A DNA stretch of 64,000 nt, from the NCBI GenBank assembly GCA_947179485.1, contig OX359246.1:57143632-57207631 (forward strand). The letters run 5' to 3'. Each line of letters starts with the position of its first letter. Positions within the stretch are counted from its first letter, which is position 1. A program made the position numbers and the translations under genes. This DNA comes from Allacma fusca (taxonomy: Eukaryota; Arthropoda; Collembola; Symphypleona; Sminthuridae). Positions 22,182 through 33,205 of the stretch are shown here, piece by piece. The notes below the pieces were generated by a model. It was not told the DNA's origin, did not search any database, and was given only the letters and a program-made list of their open reading frames with translations.

Positions 22182-25100
22182 CTACAGGTTGATTATGATA
22201 TTCAGCGTGTTTTCACGAGTGCGTCGTAATTTTTGAAAAATAATACGGTTATTCAATAGAAATGGTTGAATTAGCACAACGTGCCAGCAATAAGTACGTG
22301 TAATTACAGATTCCACACGTGATTCAGTAAAACTGGTGTTAAATGATACTGTGGTTATGGATGATGTCCTAGAAGTGGAAGATTTAATTGGAGATGGAAA
22401 TACCTCAGATGGTATAGAAGTTATAGTTCCATTAAGATGTATAGTATTGCAAAACTTATGACGAGGCAGAATTTTTTCTAGCTTGTAATTGCTGTGATGT
22501 AAACCATCGAATGTCATCATATCGAATCTTTTGATCAACACAGGTTGATCAACACAAACTTGTCTGTCAGGGGATATTCTCTCCACCGCAGCATGATACT
22601 CGGATGAAGCCCTGCTGTGGTTGGGCACATCCGGGGAATTGTTTATGTGGTTTTTTAACGCCTCCGCGAATGACAGTCTCTTCGCCACTGCCTCATCCTT
22701 TCCTGAGGAGTTTCGAGGAGTATTTGACCTCGAGGTCCTTCGGGTACTTGTTGTACTTCCATTACTGAGGCTGGGTGAATTATCTCTCGGGGAAACATTC
22801 TCCTCGTTCTCATCGGCCTTATTCCGAGCTTTCTTCCGAAGGGTGATAGAATCTTTTGAGGACTCGATTCTAGTTGGTGTTCCACTCATCTGAGTGGAGG
22901 ATGGCACCGTCGTCTCCTCTCTCTCCGGGAAAGGCTTCATTAAAGGTAATCTGAACGGACTGTAGTCCATCTTCCTCTCAAATAAATCCGGAGAGGCATC
23001 ATCGTTGACATGTGTAAATATCCTTGATCGATTTAGCTCTTCTGGAGATTCAGGTGAAAACTCGAACAACTTCCTTCCTTCTGTAGGGGTTGACGCTGCT
23101 ATTGGGTTGCACGTTAATAATTCTGGGTGGTTCGTCAGGTTTCCCAACGGGTTCCTAGGGCTAAATGGAGACTTTTGTAATCCCCCTGATATATTTAGAG
23201 ATTCCCTGGAACTTCCTGAAGCCAAACTAATATTCTGTCGGGAATCCCGGTAATTTTTGAAAGCCATTGAACTGTGCTTGGTTTCCGGGGAGTAATACTG
23301 GCTATCCTCCTCATTGTTTCGTGACTGGTCCGACTGTGTTTTTGCCAGGCTGTTGCTCATTCCACTTGCTCCTTTGGGAGATTCCTGGTGGTGGGGTGGT
23401 GGTGTTTTGCCACTCCCTGACGTTTGTGAGACACTTGGTTGAAGGCATTCTTCATCTACAGGAATAACCTGAGGCTTTTCTTTGATAATCATATCAGCCT
23501 CACCTGCTCCAGTGGGAATTAGCTGAAACTCAATACTTGCTATCCCACGGTAGTATTCGGTTAACTGTGAGTGGGAGGAATTCAATTCTTTCGGTGGGAC
23601 TGCGGGAATATAAATGTGTTCCACTCCTTTGCTGGGAGTATAATTAGTTTTGGTAAAGGGTTTGGTGTGTGGCTGGGGTTCAATTCCTGGGGACCCTGCC
23701 TTGCTACTGACTCGTGATCGGTTATGCTGGCTCAGAGATCTTTCCATGAGTCCCGGTGAATTTGGAGGGGGTTCGGGAGTTCTCATCTCGTTTTCCTGAG
23801 GGGTAAACAATATTGGAGGATCGTCTCCCAGATCTGAGACGGTACCCAACCAGTCTTGAGTTTCATCACGCAATGTAGGGGGATCGACTTGGGAAAATAT
23901 CAAATCCTCCTGATCCTGACTGGAAATAGACACAAAATTTGGTATCACATTTAAATCCTGAATTGGAGATTTACGTTGCACCCTTTGATCATACTCTGGT
24001 GGGATTTCTAACAAATCCCAAATTATCGATCCTTCCTGGGACTCAATTAAATGAGTGTCTGGTTGTGCCTGCGTCAAATTCTCCTCTCTGGTACGGGCTC
24101 TAGTCCTTATTGGGGATCTTTCCGAAATTATTGTCGGTCTCCTCGGGGACACACTTTGGTCATTATGGGAGTTAGGTTGGGGATTTTGTGGCGTCTTAGC
24201 TTGGTCCATTTCCTCTCGTATGATAGCAGCTAAAGGTCCCTCTTTCTGAACTGCCGGTACATGACTGCGGAGTATGTCTAGCAGGGGAATGGTATTCGCT
24301 GGATCTTCTCCCAGATCAAATGACAACAGGGACTCGCTCAACAGCTGAGTTCGTTTAGGATTTGGAGTCTCTTTGATCTCCTTACGAATTTCCTGGAAAG
24401 AAGTCTGATTTTGAAATTCAGTTAAGACTTTATGTTTAAAAACTTCGGCATACTCGTTTTGCCAGGCTACTGGGGGTTTATATGCTTTCAGTTTGTGGGA
24501 ATGGACCCGGATTAATCTGTGCTTGTTTAATTGATTTCCTCTATACTCCACAACAAAGGAAGTTTCTCCTCGAGCTTCAACTATCTGGTATGGTCCTATC
24601 CAGTAGAGCTGGAGTCCCCTTCTTGACGCATCAGCAACCCAGACCAGGTCACCTACTTGGAAATTGTTTGGTTTTCGGTTTTTGTTGAATTGCTTGGCTC
24701 TCTTCTCTTGCTCTCGGGTGGTGTTTAGGTTGGCCCTGAACACTCGGTCTCTCCTGACCTCCTCTCGTTCCTCTGGGGTCGGTGCTTGATTTATTTGAGC
24801 TGCTGGGGTTAGCAAATCCAATTTGGTCCTAGGCTGCACTGCATATACCAGGCTAAAAGGAGTGTACTTTGTGACTTTGTGTACATGCTGGTTGTGGGAC
24901 TTGCACGCAAGTCCTAGTTTCTCGTCCCAGTCATCTCGGTACTTTGACACGTATTTCCTCAGGTACCGCTTGATCTCAGTGTTGTTGCGTTCAACATTTC
25001 CGTTAGACTCTGGGTGGTTCGGGGATATAAGTATATGTTTCACCCCGTGTTTCCTTAAAAATGTTTGAAATTCTTTCCCCTTAAAATGAGGACCGTTGTC

Positions 25101-27682
25101 GGAGACGATCATGGGCACGACTCCGATTTGATCAAAAATTAATTTCTTCAAAATTTTACAGGAATCCCTGGCTGTATTGGTTCGGCATGGGGCTGCCCAA
25201 GCGAAGCGGCTGGTGTGGTCTATGGCCACAAATATATACTTGTTCCCAGACCTGGACTCCTCCATTGGGCCCACATAGTCTATAGCGATCCTGGTAAAGA
25301 CATCATCCGGGGGAGGGACTATCTTCATAAGTCCTTGAGGTTTAGTTGTCCTGGGATTAGCTGTTTGACAAGTAACACAGCCTTCGACGTATTTCAATAT
25401 GTCCTCGCGCATGTTGTTCCAGAAATAGCGCTTCATCAGTTTCTGGTAAGTTTTAAAAACTCCTACATGACCACCATCTAGGGAATCATTGTGGGCTAAC
25501 TTTAAAATGGGGCCTCTCAGGGTTGATGGTACCATTAATCGGTAAGGTTCACTCAGTTTGTGATCCACTCTGAACAAAAGTCCGTGAATTAGGGCATGTT
25601 TGGAATTAAAACGGTTATGGGAATTTCCGGTTCTTTCTCCGTGAGCTTCTAATTCTTCTATTATTTTTTTCAGGGTTGATTCTTTCCTCTGGTGCTCCTT
25701 AAAAATGTCAACGTTACCTCCGAGAATTATCTGGATAATGGGCTCTTCGCCAATGATTTGGTGAAGATTTTGATCCGAGACTGGGATCCTGATGGATCTG
25801 ATGGGATATCTTGAAAGGCAGTCTACGTGGGGGATTTTTGACCCAGGCACGTAAACTATTTCCTTTTCTTGTTGGGCCATTTCTAGTTGCATCCGGGCGA
25901 CTCTGGAATGGGGGTCCTTTAAATTAGTGAGGCACTGTAATGCCTTATGGTCCGTGTGAAGCTGAATTTTCCTCCCGTAAATATAGGGGCGGAACTGCTG
26001 AAAACCAAAAATACAGGCTAAGGCTTCTCGCTCTCCGGTGGTGTATTTTTGTTCCGCAGGTTTCATCAATCGTGAAGCATAGGCTATTGGGCGCCAGGTC
26101 TTGCCGTCTCGGGACTGCTCACAGGCAGCTCCTACTTGATAGTTACTTGCGTCTGTAACTACCCTGATTGTGGCTTCTGGATCAAAGTAGTCTAGAACTG
26201 GGGCTGAAATCATAGCCAACTTGAGCCTCTGAAAGGCTTCATCCTCAGGTTGTCCCCAATTAAAGCTGACATCTTTTTTTGCCAGATGGTGCAGGGGTCG
26301 AGCGATTTCTGCGAAATTACGTACGAACGTCCTGTAGTAATTGCAAAATCCTAGAAAGGACTGGACATCTTTTAAATTCCTGGGAATCGGGAAGTCCTTA
26401 ACGGCCTGGATCTTCTCCGGATCTGGCCCTGAACCTTCCCCGCTAATTACATGACCCAGGAAGTGAAGCTCGTTGAATCCAAAGTGGCATTTGGATAATT
26501 TAAAGGTAAGAGAAAATTCTCGAGCTCTCTCCAAAACCATCTCCAGACGTACCAGCAACGTATCGAAGTCCGGAGCAAAAATAAGCAGGTCGTCGATGTA
26601 CACCAGGGCGATGGTATACTTCAAATTTCCCAGTATGGAATCCATCATGCTCTGATATTCCGCGGGACTGTTCTTGTATCCGAAGGGGAGCCGGTTGTAG
26701 CAAAATTTCCCTCGGTGAGTAGAAAATGCCGTCTTCAGCTTGCTCTCCGGAGCCAGCAGGAGCTGAAGGAATCCTTGCAGGCGTCCAACGTGATGAACCA
26801 AACTGCTCCTGAAAGGTGGTCCAAGCAGTCATCGACCCGGGGAATGGGGTATGTATTTTGCTCAACCTGGTCGTTGAGCTCCCGGAGGTCCACGCAAACC
26901 CGGTGTTGGAGGTTCCCGTGTTCGTCTCTCTTCTTGGGCACCACGATAACTGGGGAGTTATAGGGAGACACGCAAGGCTCGATTACCCCCAGCTTGAGGT
27001 TCCTCTCTACGTGCTCGTCCAGTACTTGTTTTTCTAGATGGGCAAGTCTGTACGAGTACTTGTGGAAGGGCTTCTTGTCACCAGTGTCAATCACCACAGG
27101 AGGAAAGTTGACCACTCCCAGTTCATCGTCGGACCTGGCAAAGTTATCTGAAAATTTGTTAATTACCTCCAGGATTCTTTGTCTCTGGTCATCGTCTAGG
27201 TTTGGTCCCAGCTTAATTTCTTCTAAAGAAAATGGCTTTCTTCTCTCTGGGCCCGTGATTTCTGGCGAAATCCATTTGTTCCGAGGGTCGTCCATTTGAA
27301 TCAGGTTCGCATCATCAAAGGGTTCGTAATGTCCCAGGTATCGTATGGCTGGCATTGTGACATGTTGTTTAGTAGGATTCAGGATAGCCGTTTGAGCTTT
27401 CCCATTTCTGAGTCTTAGGATGGTGTTCCCGAATAAAATCCCTTTTTGCTGATGGGGGTTGGCGGTCACTGTGATGTCTCCGGAAGCCGATGGGTCCCTG
27501 GAGTAAACGGTGATTTGTCGCCAAGACATCGCGGGAATTTCATGAGGGCGTTTGGTAAATACTGATTTGGAAATTCTCCAAATCAATTCTTGAAGTTGTA
27601 AACTACTCCTGGTAGTTGCCTGCCCTCGAAATCCCATGAGTACGCCACTTCTGTTCTCGAGATGTCGATCGGCTGGTACCAC
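22182..27682 (-). pseudogene. Ty3/gypsy-type pol: RT, RNase H, integrase plus long disordered tail, one frameshift
   Basis: The first part (27682-26735) holds the RT N-terminal region (DEHVERNLKLGVIEPC; SPVIVVPKKRD; CVDLRELN). A single-base loss near 26780, within the palm motif after FITLDA, moves the rest into the frame starting at 26801. Counted from there: YIDD at 68-71; RNase H Asp 217, Glu 257/259, Asp 284 and Asp 327; integrase zinc finger His 437/His 445 and Cys 475/Cys 478; catalytic triad Asp 508, Asp 568 and Glu 604 with 35 residues between the last two; GPY/F module WIGPY near 735. Residues about 775-1539 form a Ser/Pro/Asn-rich tail without recognisable domain. No DTG/DSG protease motif was seen. 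Everything but the one frameshift appears intact, so the element is young or recently constrained. Confidence 0.88.
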
Positions 27683-28380
27683 TCTGGTCTGAAAGGCCTA
27701 CCGTGAATGTGCCTCATTCGATCAAAGACCCAGGCTTGGAACCTTCTAATGTCATTGGAATTCCCCATGATCCTCAACTGTCGGCACAGCACTCCTGACT
27801 GTTTCGGATCCAAAATTGCACAGCACAGATTGTCTCCCGAGATCCTATTTACGCGAGTCTGCCGTGGGATTGGGAAAATCTGATCAATTATAATATAATG
27901 GAAAAGAATGGAAGTATAAACTTCTCTGTTCCATACGGCCGGTGGCCTCGGTATGGCCGGCACCTCTCCCCATATCTCCTCTACTGGCAAGAATCTGACT
28001 TTCTTCAGCGGTGGCTCCAATCTTAATTGAGTCACCCATCCCCTCATCTCATTAACTTGTTGGAGTAACTTCTTAGCGTGTTCGAAGACCCATTTCGTCT
28101 CACTGGATTTAGCCAATTCCATAGATCCCTGGAAAATCTTCTGGACGCACTCGCCCACTAGTGTGGTCTGCTCCGGGTCAAGGTTTGGTGTTGGGACGTG
28201 TTTTTTCACCATGTCTAAAATCTCCCCCCAGAGTTCATTCACGGGTGCTTCCAGATCCTTGGATCCTTTCTCTAAATTCTCCTCCCAGATCTGTGAGATT
28301 TTGAAAGCCAGCCGGTTAACCTTTGACACCTGCACGCGGTGCTTCGCCTCCTCCACCGACATTTCCTGGAGAGCTGCCAT
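27583..28380 (-). CDS. Retroelement ORF of unknown function between gag-like and pol
   Basis: A 265-residue frame beginning at an ATG (MAALQEMSVEEAK). Its end overlaps the pol frame by about 100 bases in a different frame, an arrangement compatible with programmed frameshifting. The N-terminal half is predicted helical and charged. The C-terminal half has aromatic-rich segments (VYTSILFHYIIIDQIF; FEGRQLPGVVYNF). I recognise no protease, zinc knuckle or capsid signature. It could be a second Gag-type protein of this lineage. Confidence 0.6.
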   Translation of the reverse strand: MAALQEMSVEEAKHRVQVSKVNRLAFKISQIWEENLEKGSKDLEAPVNELWGEILDMVKKHVPTPNLDPEQTTLVGECVQKIFQGSMELAKSSETKWVFEHAKKLLQQVNEMRGWVTQLRLEPPLKKVRFLPVEEIWGEVPAIPRPPAVWNREVYTSILFHYIIIDQIFPIPRQTRVNRISGDNLCCAILDPKQSGVLCRQLRIMGNSNDIRRFQAWVFDRMRHIHGRPFRPEWYQPIDISRTEVAYSWDFEGRQLPGVVYNFKN

Positions 28381-29005
28381 TGCTGCTGTTAGAGAAAAGA
28401 AAATACCCCCTGAAATTCCATTATAACTCCGTCAGCTTCCCCTTTGCAAGATAACCAACCACTGAGTCCATTCCCCCACGAAAAAAACAATTAATAATAA
28501 AAAAAAATCACGGGTGGCCTTCGCCTGAGTCCTCGACCAATCATTCACAGGTAAATACTTAACTAAAACAAAAATTTCCCCCGATAATACAATATTTGTT
28601 ACCTGCACGTAGTTTAGCAAATTCTCGGGTTTACTAGGAGTAGATTTTATTTCCTCTGGGCCTAAAAAAAATGACGCTTACTTAAAATGATCACTGCACT
28701 TGAAGTCACTGTACCTTTCCAGTCCATTACCAAACTCCCTCTGAAGAGATATGAGCGTGGCTTTCCACACTCTCGTGGTTATGGCTAGCGTCTTCATATT
28801 ACCATACCTACCCGGAGCTTAATGCTAATTATGTACGTTCCGCGTAGCCGTATACTGAGGTCTAAAGTTATCCTAACAATTATGAGAACAAGTAACCTGC
28901 CCAGTAATACTACAATGGATTATTACTATCAGGTAAGTATTATGGTTTTATTCCAATGTGACAACTGCCAATTTTTACTGAATTAAATATAAGCTTATTT
29001 AATTT
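28381..29005. other. Non-coding spacer inside the gag-pol element
   Basis: A 625-base gap between the gag-like frame and the next frame, containing several A-runs. I found no repeat of it elsewhere in the element, so it is not obviously an LTR. It could hold an intron or an internal promoter for the downstream frames. Confidence 0.4.
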
Positions 29006-29917
29006 TTAATTCTCCAGGTTGTGTAACTTCGCATGAGCCACCAGCTCCTGTAGGGTTGGAGTCTTGATCCCGCACGTAACGCACCGTGCCCAAGGGTTCA
29101 TTTTGTGGATGCTCAGTGGACTGTCCGGAGTCTCAGTGCTCGTCTTCATCGCATCAGATGGACCCTCCTTGACCAAATCCATCTCCTCTGCCTTTGGGAG
29201 TGTGGCTGGAGTGTCAGCCACTTTGTTAAGTGGCTCCCAGTGTGCTTCTTTCCCCACGAAAAATTCCAGGGCGTCCAGGATGACCTGTCTCTCTCTGCCC
29301 CTCTCCAGTGTAATGGCCCTTCTCTTGTCACAGCCTGCTTCGTTGTTGACACAGGTTGCGTCCAGGCCACATGAGATGCAAAACTTCAGTGGGAGACCAT
29401 CCAGCTTTAGTGTGAGCACTCTGTAGATTGCTCGGAATTGATCCCAGTCCGACAGTACCCTGTTACGTAGGTCATCCAAGTCAGCAGCCAAAAGTCCCGG
29501 ATTATACTCTGGAAAAATTCCGGGTTTTCGTCTCAACTCGTACAGGCGGATCCGAAGCCCCTTGTGAGCGTTCATCTTGGTCAGTTCCAGGTAAGTATTG
29601 AAAAAATCTTCCCTGTACCCGTCTAACACTGCTTCAGTGGGGATGATCTTGTCCCGAAAATCTGTTCTCTCCCTGTGTAGTTGGGCCTGGTACGTCACAG
29701 ATGGACTGCAGCAGTAAAACTTGGCCGCCCTTATGGACTCCTCCAGTAGATAATCCAGGTCAGAATTTTTCTTTAATCTCGTCTCCATCTCCTGGATGAG
29801 GAGTTTGTTCACGGCGCTGCGCTCCAGAAACTCTCCTTCGACCTCCGGGTATCTTCTCGGCCCTGGCTGGATGGCTGTGGATTTCTCCCCTCCCTGGCTT
29901 ATGGAATGATCCGCCAT
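29006..29917 (-). CDS. Gag-like protein with C-terminal C2H2 zinc finger
   Basis: A 303-residue intact frame starting at an ATG (MADHSISQGGEK). The central region is helical (e.g. DYREDFFNTYLELTKM-like segment and LDDLRNRVLSDWDQF). It has a CISCGLDATC cysteine cluster at about 180-190. The C-terminus is CVTCGIKTPTLQELVAHAKL followed by H, i.e. Cys-x2-Cys-x12-His-x3-His, a classical C2H2 spacing instead of the CCHC knuckle usual in retroviral-type Gag. Position upstream of pol on the same strand makes nucleocapsid function likely; capsid homology is not demonstrable by eye. Confidence 0.6.
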   Translation of the reverse strand: MADHSISQGGEKSTAIQPGPRRYPEVEGEFLERSAVNKLLIQEMETRLKKNSDLDYLLEESIRAAKFYCCSPSVTYQAQLHRERTDFRDKIIPTEAVLDGYREDFFNTYLELTKMNAHKGLRIRLYELRRKPGIFPEYNPGLLAADLDDLRNRVLSDWDQFRAIYRVLTLKLDGLPLKFCISCGLDATCVNNEAGCDKRRAITLERGRERQVILDALEFFVGKEAHWEPLNKVADTPATLPKAEEMDLVKEGPSDAMKTSTETPDSPLSIHKMNPWARCVTCGIKTPTLQELVAHAKLHNLEN

Positions 29918-30297
29918 TATGGATCCGATGTGGCTTCTTTTTTTTCAGGAACAAGTGCAGGTAAAAAAAAAAAAATACTTATTATAAATCATTGAATGTG
30001 TCCGACCAATACTTAACAGTAATTGGTTTTAAAGTACCTGATTGGGTACAGGTACGTAGGAAAATGTTTCAGGTACAGGTCCATATATTGGGTATATTTT
30101 CGGTACGCGTAAAATTCAGGTCCAGGTACACACTACTTGCAAAATAATCAGGTCCAGGTACCAACATTTATTTAATGGGTACTTTTATTCAGGTACGGGT
30201 TTGGGTACGATGTTTGCCGTTACCCACTATTTGGGTCCAGGTTCAGGTCCAGGTACAGCATTTTTGTACCCATGCGATGCACTGGTATATACCAGTG

Positions 30298-32456
30298 TAG
30301 TTCCAGCAGAGCAACAGAAGAGGCAACAGCTTCCGAAAAGTCCTCCGTTATCACTACTGAAACGTATTCAGAAGAAACTTCTTTCCCATGCAAAGGGAAA
30401 CCTTTTCTTATCTTACAATCAGTGCTTGAACCTTTCCTTATCTGCGGTGGTCGGCATAAAGTTTTTTAGCAATAAGTATATGCTATGTAATTTAAAAGTT
30501 TTCTTACTCGAAATTATTATCATTGCCGTACTGCCCTACGCTAATATAGCAAAGTTCAATTCCAAAAATTGATATTTTCGTCGTGAATTGGAACATTAGT
30601 GTGACTGCTATGGTTTCGAAAGAATTTTGACTTCCATGTTCATGAAACTCCGCCCGACACGAGGCTTCTGCAAACTGATTTACACGGACCCTAGGCACAT
30701 ATTCGGGAACCCGCGAAGCCGTTTTTTGAAATCCCCTGTGGTACCTGACCTGAGGAAAATCGCTCCCTGCCCAAGCCCGTCAGGTCATTAGTTTGACAAT
30801 ATTCTCTTGGCATAAGGAGCAATCGCTTGAGACGGGTCTTGGGCTTACCGTGAGGCAAGTTGTTAAGTTGTTGTCCTGTATTTATAACTGCGAAACAATA
30901 CGATTATAGACAAGAAAATGCCCAGGAATAAAAATACTGCCCAAAAGAAATCTTCCAAAATTGCAGGTTCGAGCGCAAACCATTTGAGTGAGGATGACTC
31001 TGGACAGGAATTTGAGGTAGATGAAGACTGCCAGGCTGTGAAAAACACGAGGAGCTATCAACCAGGGATATTCTCCTTGACCTTCGGTGCGATTCCGAAT
31101 CAAACAAGAAATCGCTGGCCTCCATTGAAAGAGACCTCGCTACTATTAAGTCTACGCTTGAAACACACGGCTCAAAGATTGAGATTCTCGAGAAAAAGAT
31201 GGAAACCCCGCAAACAAGATGGATCAGAATAAGAAATGATGTTACGCAACAGGATAGTGACTTGGTTCACGTAAAGAACGGCTTAATTGAACTCAAGAGT
31301 TTCTCCCTCGCGAACGTTTTAATCACCGGAACTACTGTCCAAAAGGACACTGTTGAAGCTGATCTACTAGACCTTATGACACCTATTCTCAACATTGCCC
31401 TGATTCCACTTGAAGCAATTAAGAAGCTGTCCACTCTCCACCTTGGTAATAAAATAGCTATTAAATGTGGGTTTAAAGATACCTCCTATTGCAGCCAGAT
31501 TTTTAGGAACGCACCAAAGCTCAAGGACACTCAATACAGTGCCCAAGCTGATCTGACCTTCCAACAAAGAGCAGTCCGAAAGCACGCAGTGGAGTCGGGC
31601 CAGAAACACGTTGTCGGGAAGGATCTCACCTTCCAAGCCCGATCGTGGAGATACTTGGTGATCAAGAGCAAAGATGGGCATGAAACCTATTACGAATCCG
31701 ATGGCTCTCAATTGGTAGTTGCTAGGAAGGAGTGGATCTTCCCGGCCAGTAACGTGAAGGAGACAACTAAAGCCCAGACAGGCCAGTCAGTGCACTCCAG
31801 TGGAGCCAAGCAAATATACTCAGGGCAGCGGTCTCAACATCCCGCAGGAACTTCTCAGGAGAGGAGGCAACCTCTGAAAGGATGAATGAAGGGGGGGCTC
31901 CAAACTACTTCACTGGAACGACCGGGAATTTCGACTGTTCAAAATCTTAATCATAAGGATCTCAAAATTGTTTATGCATACGATGTAATAAGTTTGTTTC
32001 AGACACATCGAATTTGGTAATTAAGATACCTAAATATTTTCCTGACTTTAATAGAAATGCATATGAGGGGTTTATCACTAATGCATTTCTTAAGCTTCAC
32101 ATTAGCAATAGTATTAAACAAGTCATAGCGCCAGTCAGAACTAGTTTCTCTATTAGGTATAAATTGAGGTATTTAGACTTTGGAAAGGAGGAGTGTATCT
32201 TCTGTTGCAACAAATGTATAGCTAACATGGATCATGTATCGTCAAGCGTAAAAGAACTGATCATTCGGTGAAAAATTAAATATCAAAACTTTAATCTCAA
32301 AAGATGTTATTGTGCTATTGCGCGAACTCATAAATTTTGCTGAGAACGTTAAGAATTTTTTCCAAATTTTGTAATATCATGTGTAAATTGTCTTTTTTCA
32401 TGATGGGTAAGGCCCACATGAAATAAAACTGACCCTTTGTTTGGTCGATTGATGAT
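30298..32456 (+). mobile_element. LINE (CR1/Jockey/L1-like ORF1 type) with most of ORF2 deleted
   Basis: Flanked by a 15-base target duplication TGGTATATACCAGTG (30283-30297, 32456-32470), typical of target-primed reverse transcription. It holds an ORF1-like gene, then only a short remnant of an ORF2 C-terminus (a cysteine cluster around ECIFCCNKC at about 32190-32220). The 3' part ends in AATAAAACTGACCC and a short GAT-rich tail. The region coding endonuclease and RT is missing. Confidence 0.7.
30918..31885 (+). pseudogene. LINE ORF1 (coiled coil plus RRM-like RNA-binding), frameshifted
   Basis: The gene starts at ATG 30918 with a basic, Ser/Lys-rich leader. After about 31085 the sense moves to another frame, where a heptad-like coiled coil is readable (LASIERDLATIKSTLE). 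It continues through METPQTRW at 31199 to the stop at 31885. The later part (VLITGTTVQKDTVEADLLDL; DLTFQQRAVRKHAVE) has the layout of the RRM-like and C-terminal domains of LINE ORF1 RNA chaperones. One frame change separates the two parts. The class is assigned by architecture, not by a database match. Confidence 0.6.
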
Positions 32457-32470
32457 GGTATATACCAGTG

Positions 32471-33205
32471 AGCGTATCATGTTTATTTTAAATGTCATGT
32501 TTAATTTAAAATTCCCACGTCTAATCGTAAAACGTGAGCACCACTAAATTTTGAAAAACGCTTGCAATGATATTTCAATTACAGTTTATGCGACATCTAC
32601 CGATTCACGGGAAAAACAATTTAAAAACGTTGTTTCAACTGTAGAGTGTATATTTTAATTGGGTGCGCAGAATAAGAAATACCAGGTACTGCTGGTATAC
32701 CTCTTGTTTGCTTGTATATAAAGAAGTCACAAGATGCAACTATCCAATCAAGGAATAGGCTATGTACGAATAACTCCTGGCTATCAAAGCTAACTGTTCA
32801 TATATATAAATAAGTATTTAAATAAACATAATTACTTCATTACTTGAGAAAGTGGGCATTATTAAAATTATATTTTATCATTTTTTTAGGTAGTCCAAAA
32901 ATATAAGAGCATTTTGCAATAAAGAGTAAATTAACATATGATTGCGAGAGTATTTAATTATTGCTGGTGTAGTACTTCGGTTCTGCCAGAAATAAGACGT
33001 CGTTACGTTTTGGTTAATTATTATCGTAAAAACATATTTACTTATTTTAAGGGTTCAGAAATCCCCCTGATCTATTAAATTTCTTTAAATCTACATACAC
33101 AGTTGCGTCAATTGTGTTAAATCAGGGTACTTGAGAAAGAAATTACGGTGATTAAGACAAAAGTACTTCGCTGTAGCAGATCTGCGGCCCAGTCTTACTT
33201 ATTGT
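32471..33205. other. 3' flank of phosphatase copy B
   Basis: Colinear with 42380-43102 and its unit-2 copy; no gene. This is the empty site for the 3977-6519 element (TATATTTTAATTGGG at about 32648). Confidence 0.65.

Larger units (their letters stand above)
21866..30284 (-). mobile_element. 8.4 kb TIR-bounded element enclosing gypsy-type gag-pol, no LTRs seen
   Basis: Ends are CAATGCATCACATGGGTAC and, inverted, CAGTGCATCGCATGGGTAC (2 differences in 19). The 8 bases GTATATAC flank both sides exactly (21858-21865, 30285-30292). Inner flanks (21880-22110 and 30030-30280) are rich in GGTACAGGTCCAGGTAC motifs, the same layout as the non-autonomous elements in this window. Almost all the interior (22182-29917, minus strand) is retroelement coding sequence. 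I searched by eye for a direct terminal repeat around the coding block and found none. Either a TIR element captured a retroelement coding block, or a retroelement inserted and lost its LTRs. Confidence 0.7.

Noticed and set aside
22621..27299. Many plus-strand open frames across the gag-pol region
   Set aside because: Antisense shadows of the pol gene, whose catalytic motifs are all on the minus strand.
28381..29005. Spacer considered as an LTR of the gypsy-type element
   Set aside because: I could not find a second copy at the other end of the coding block.
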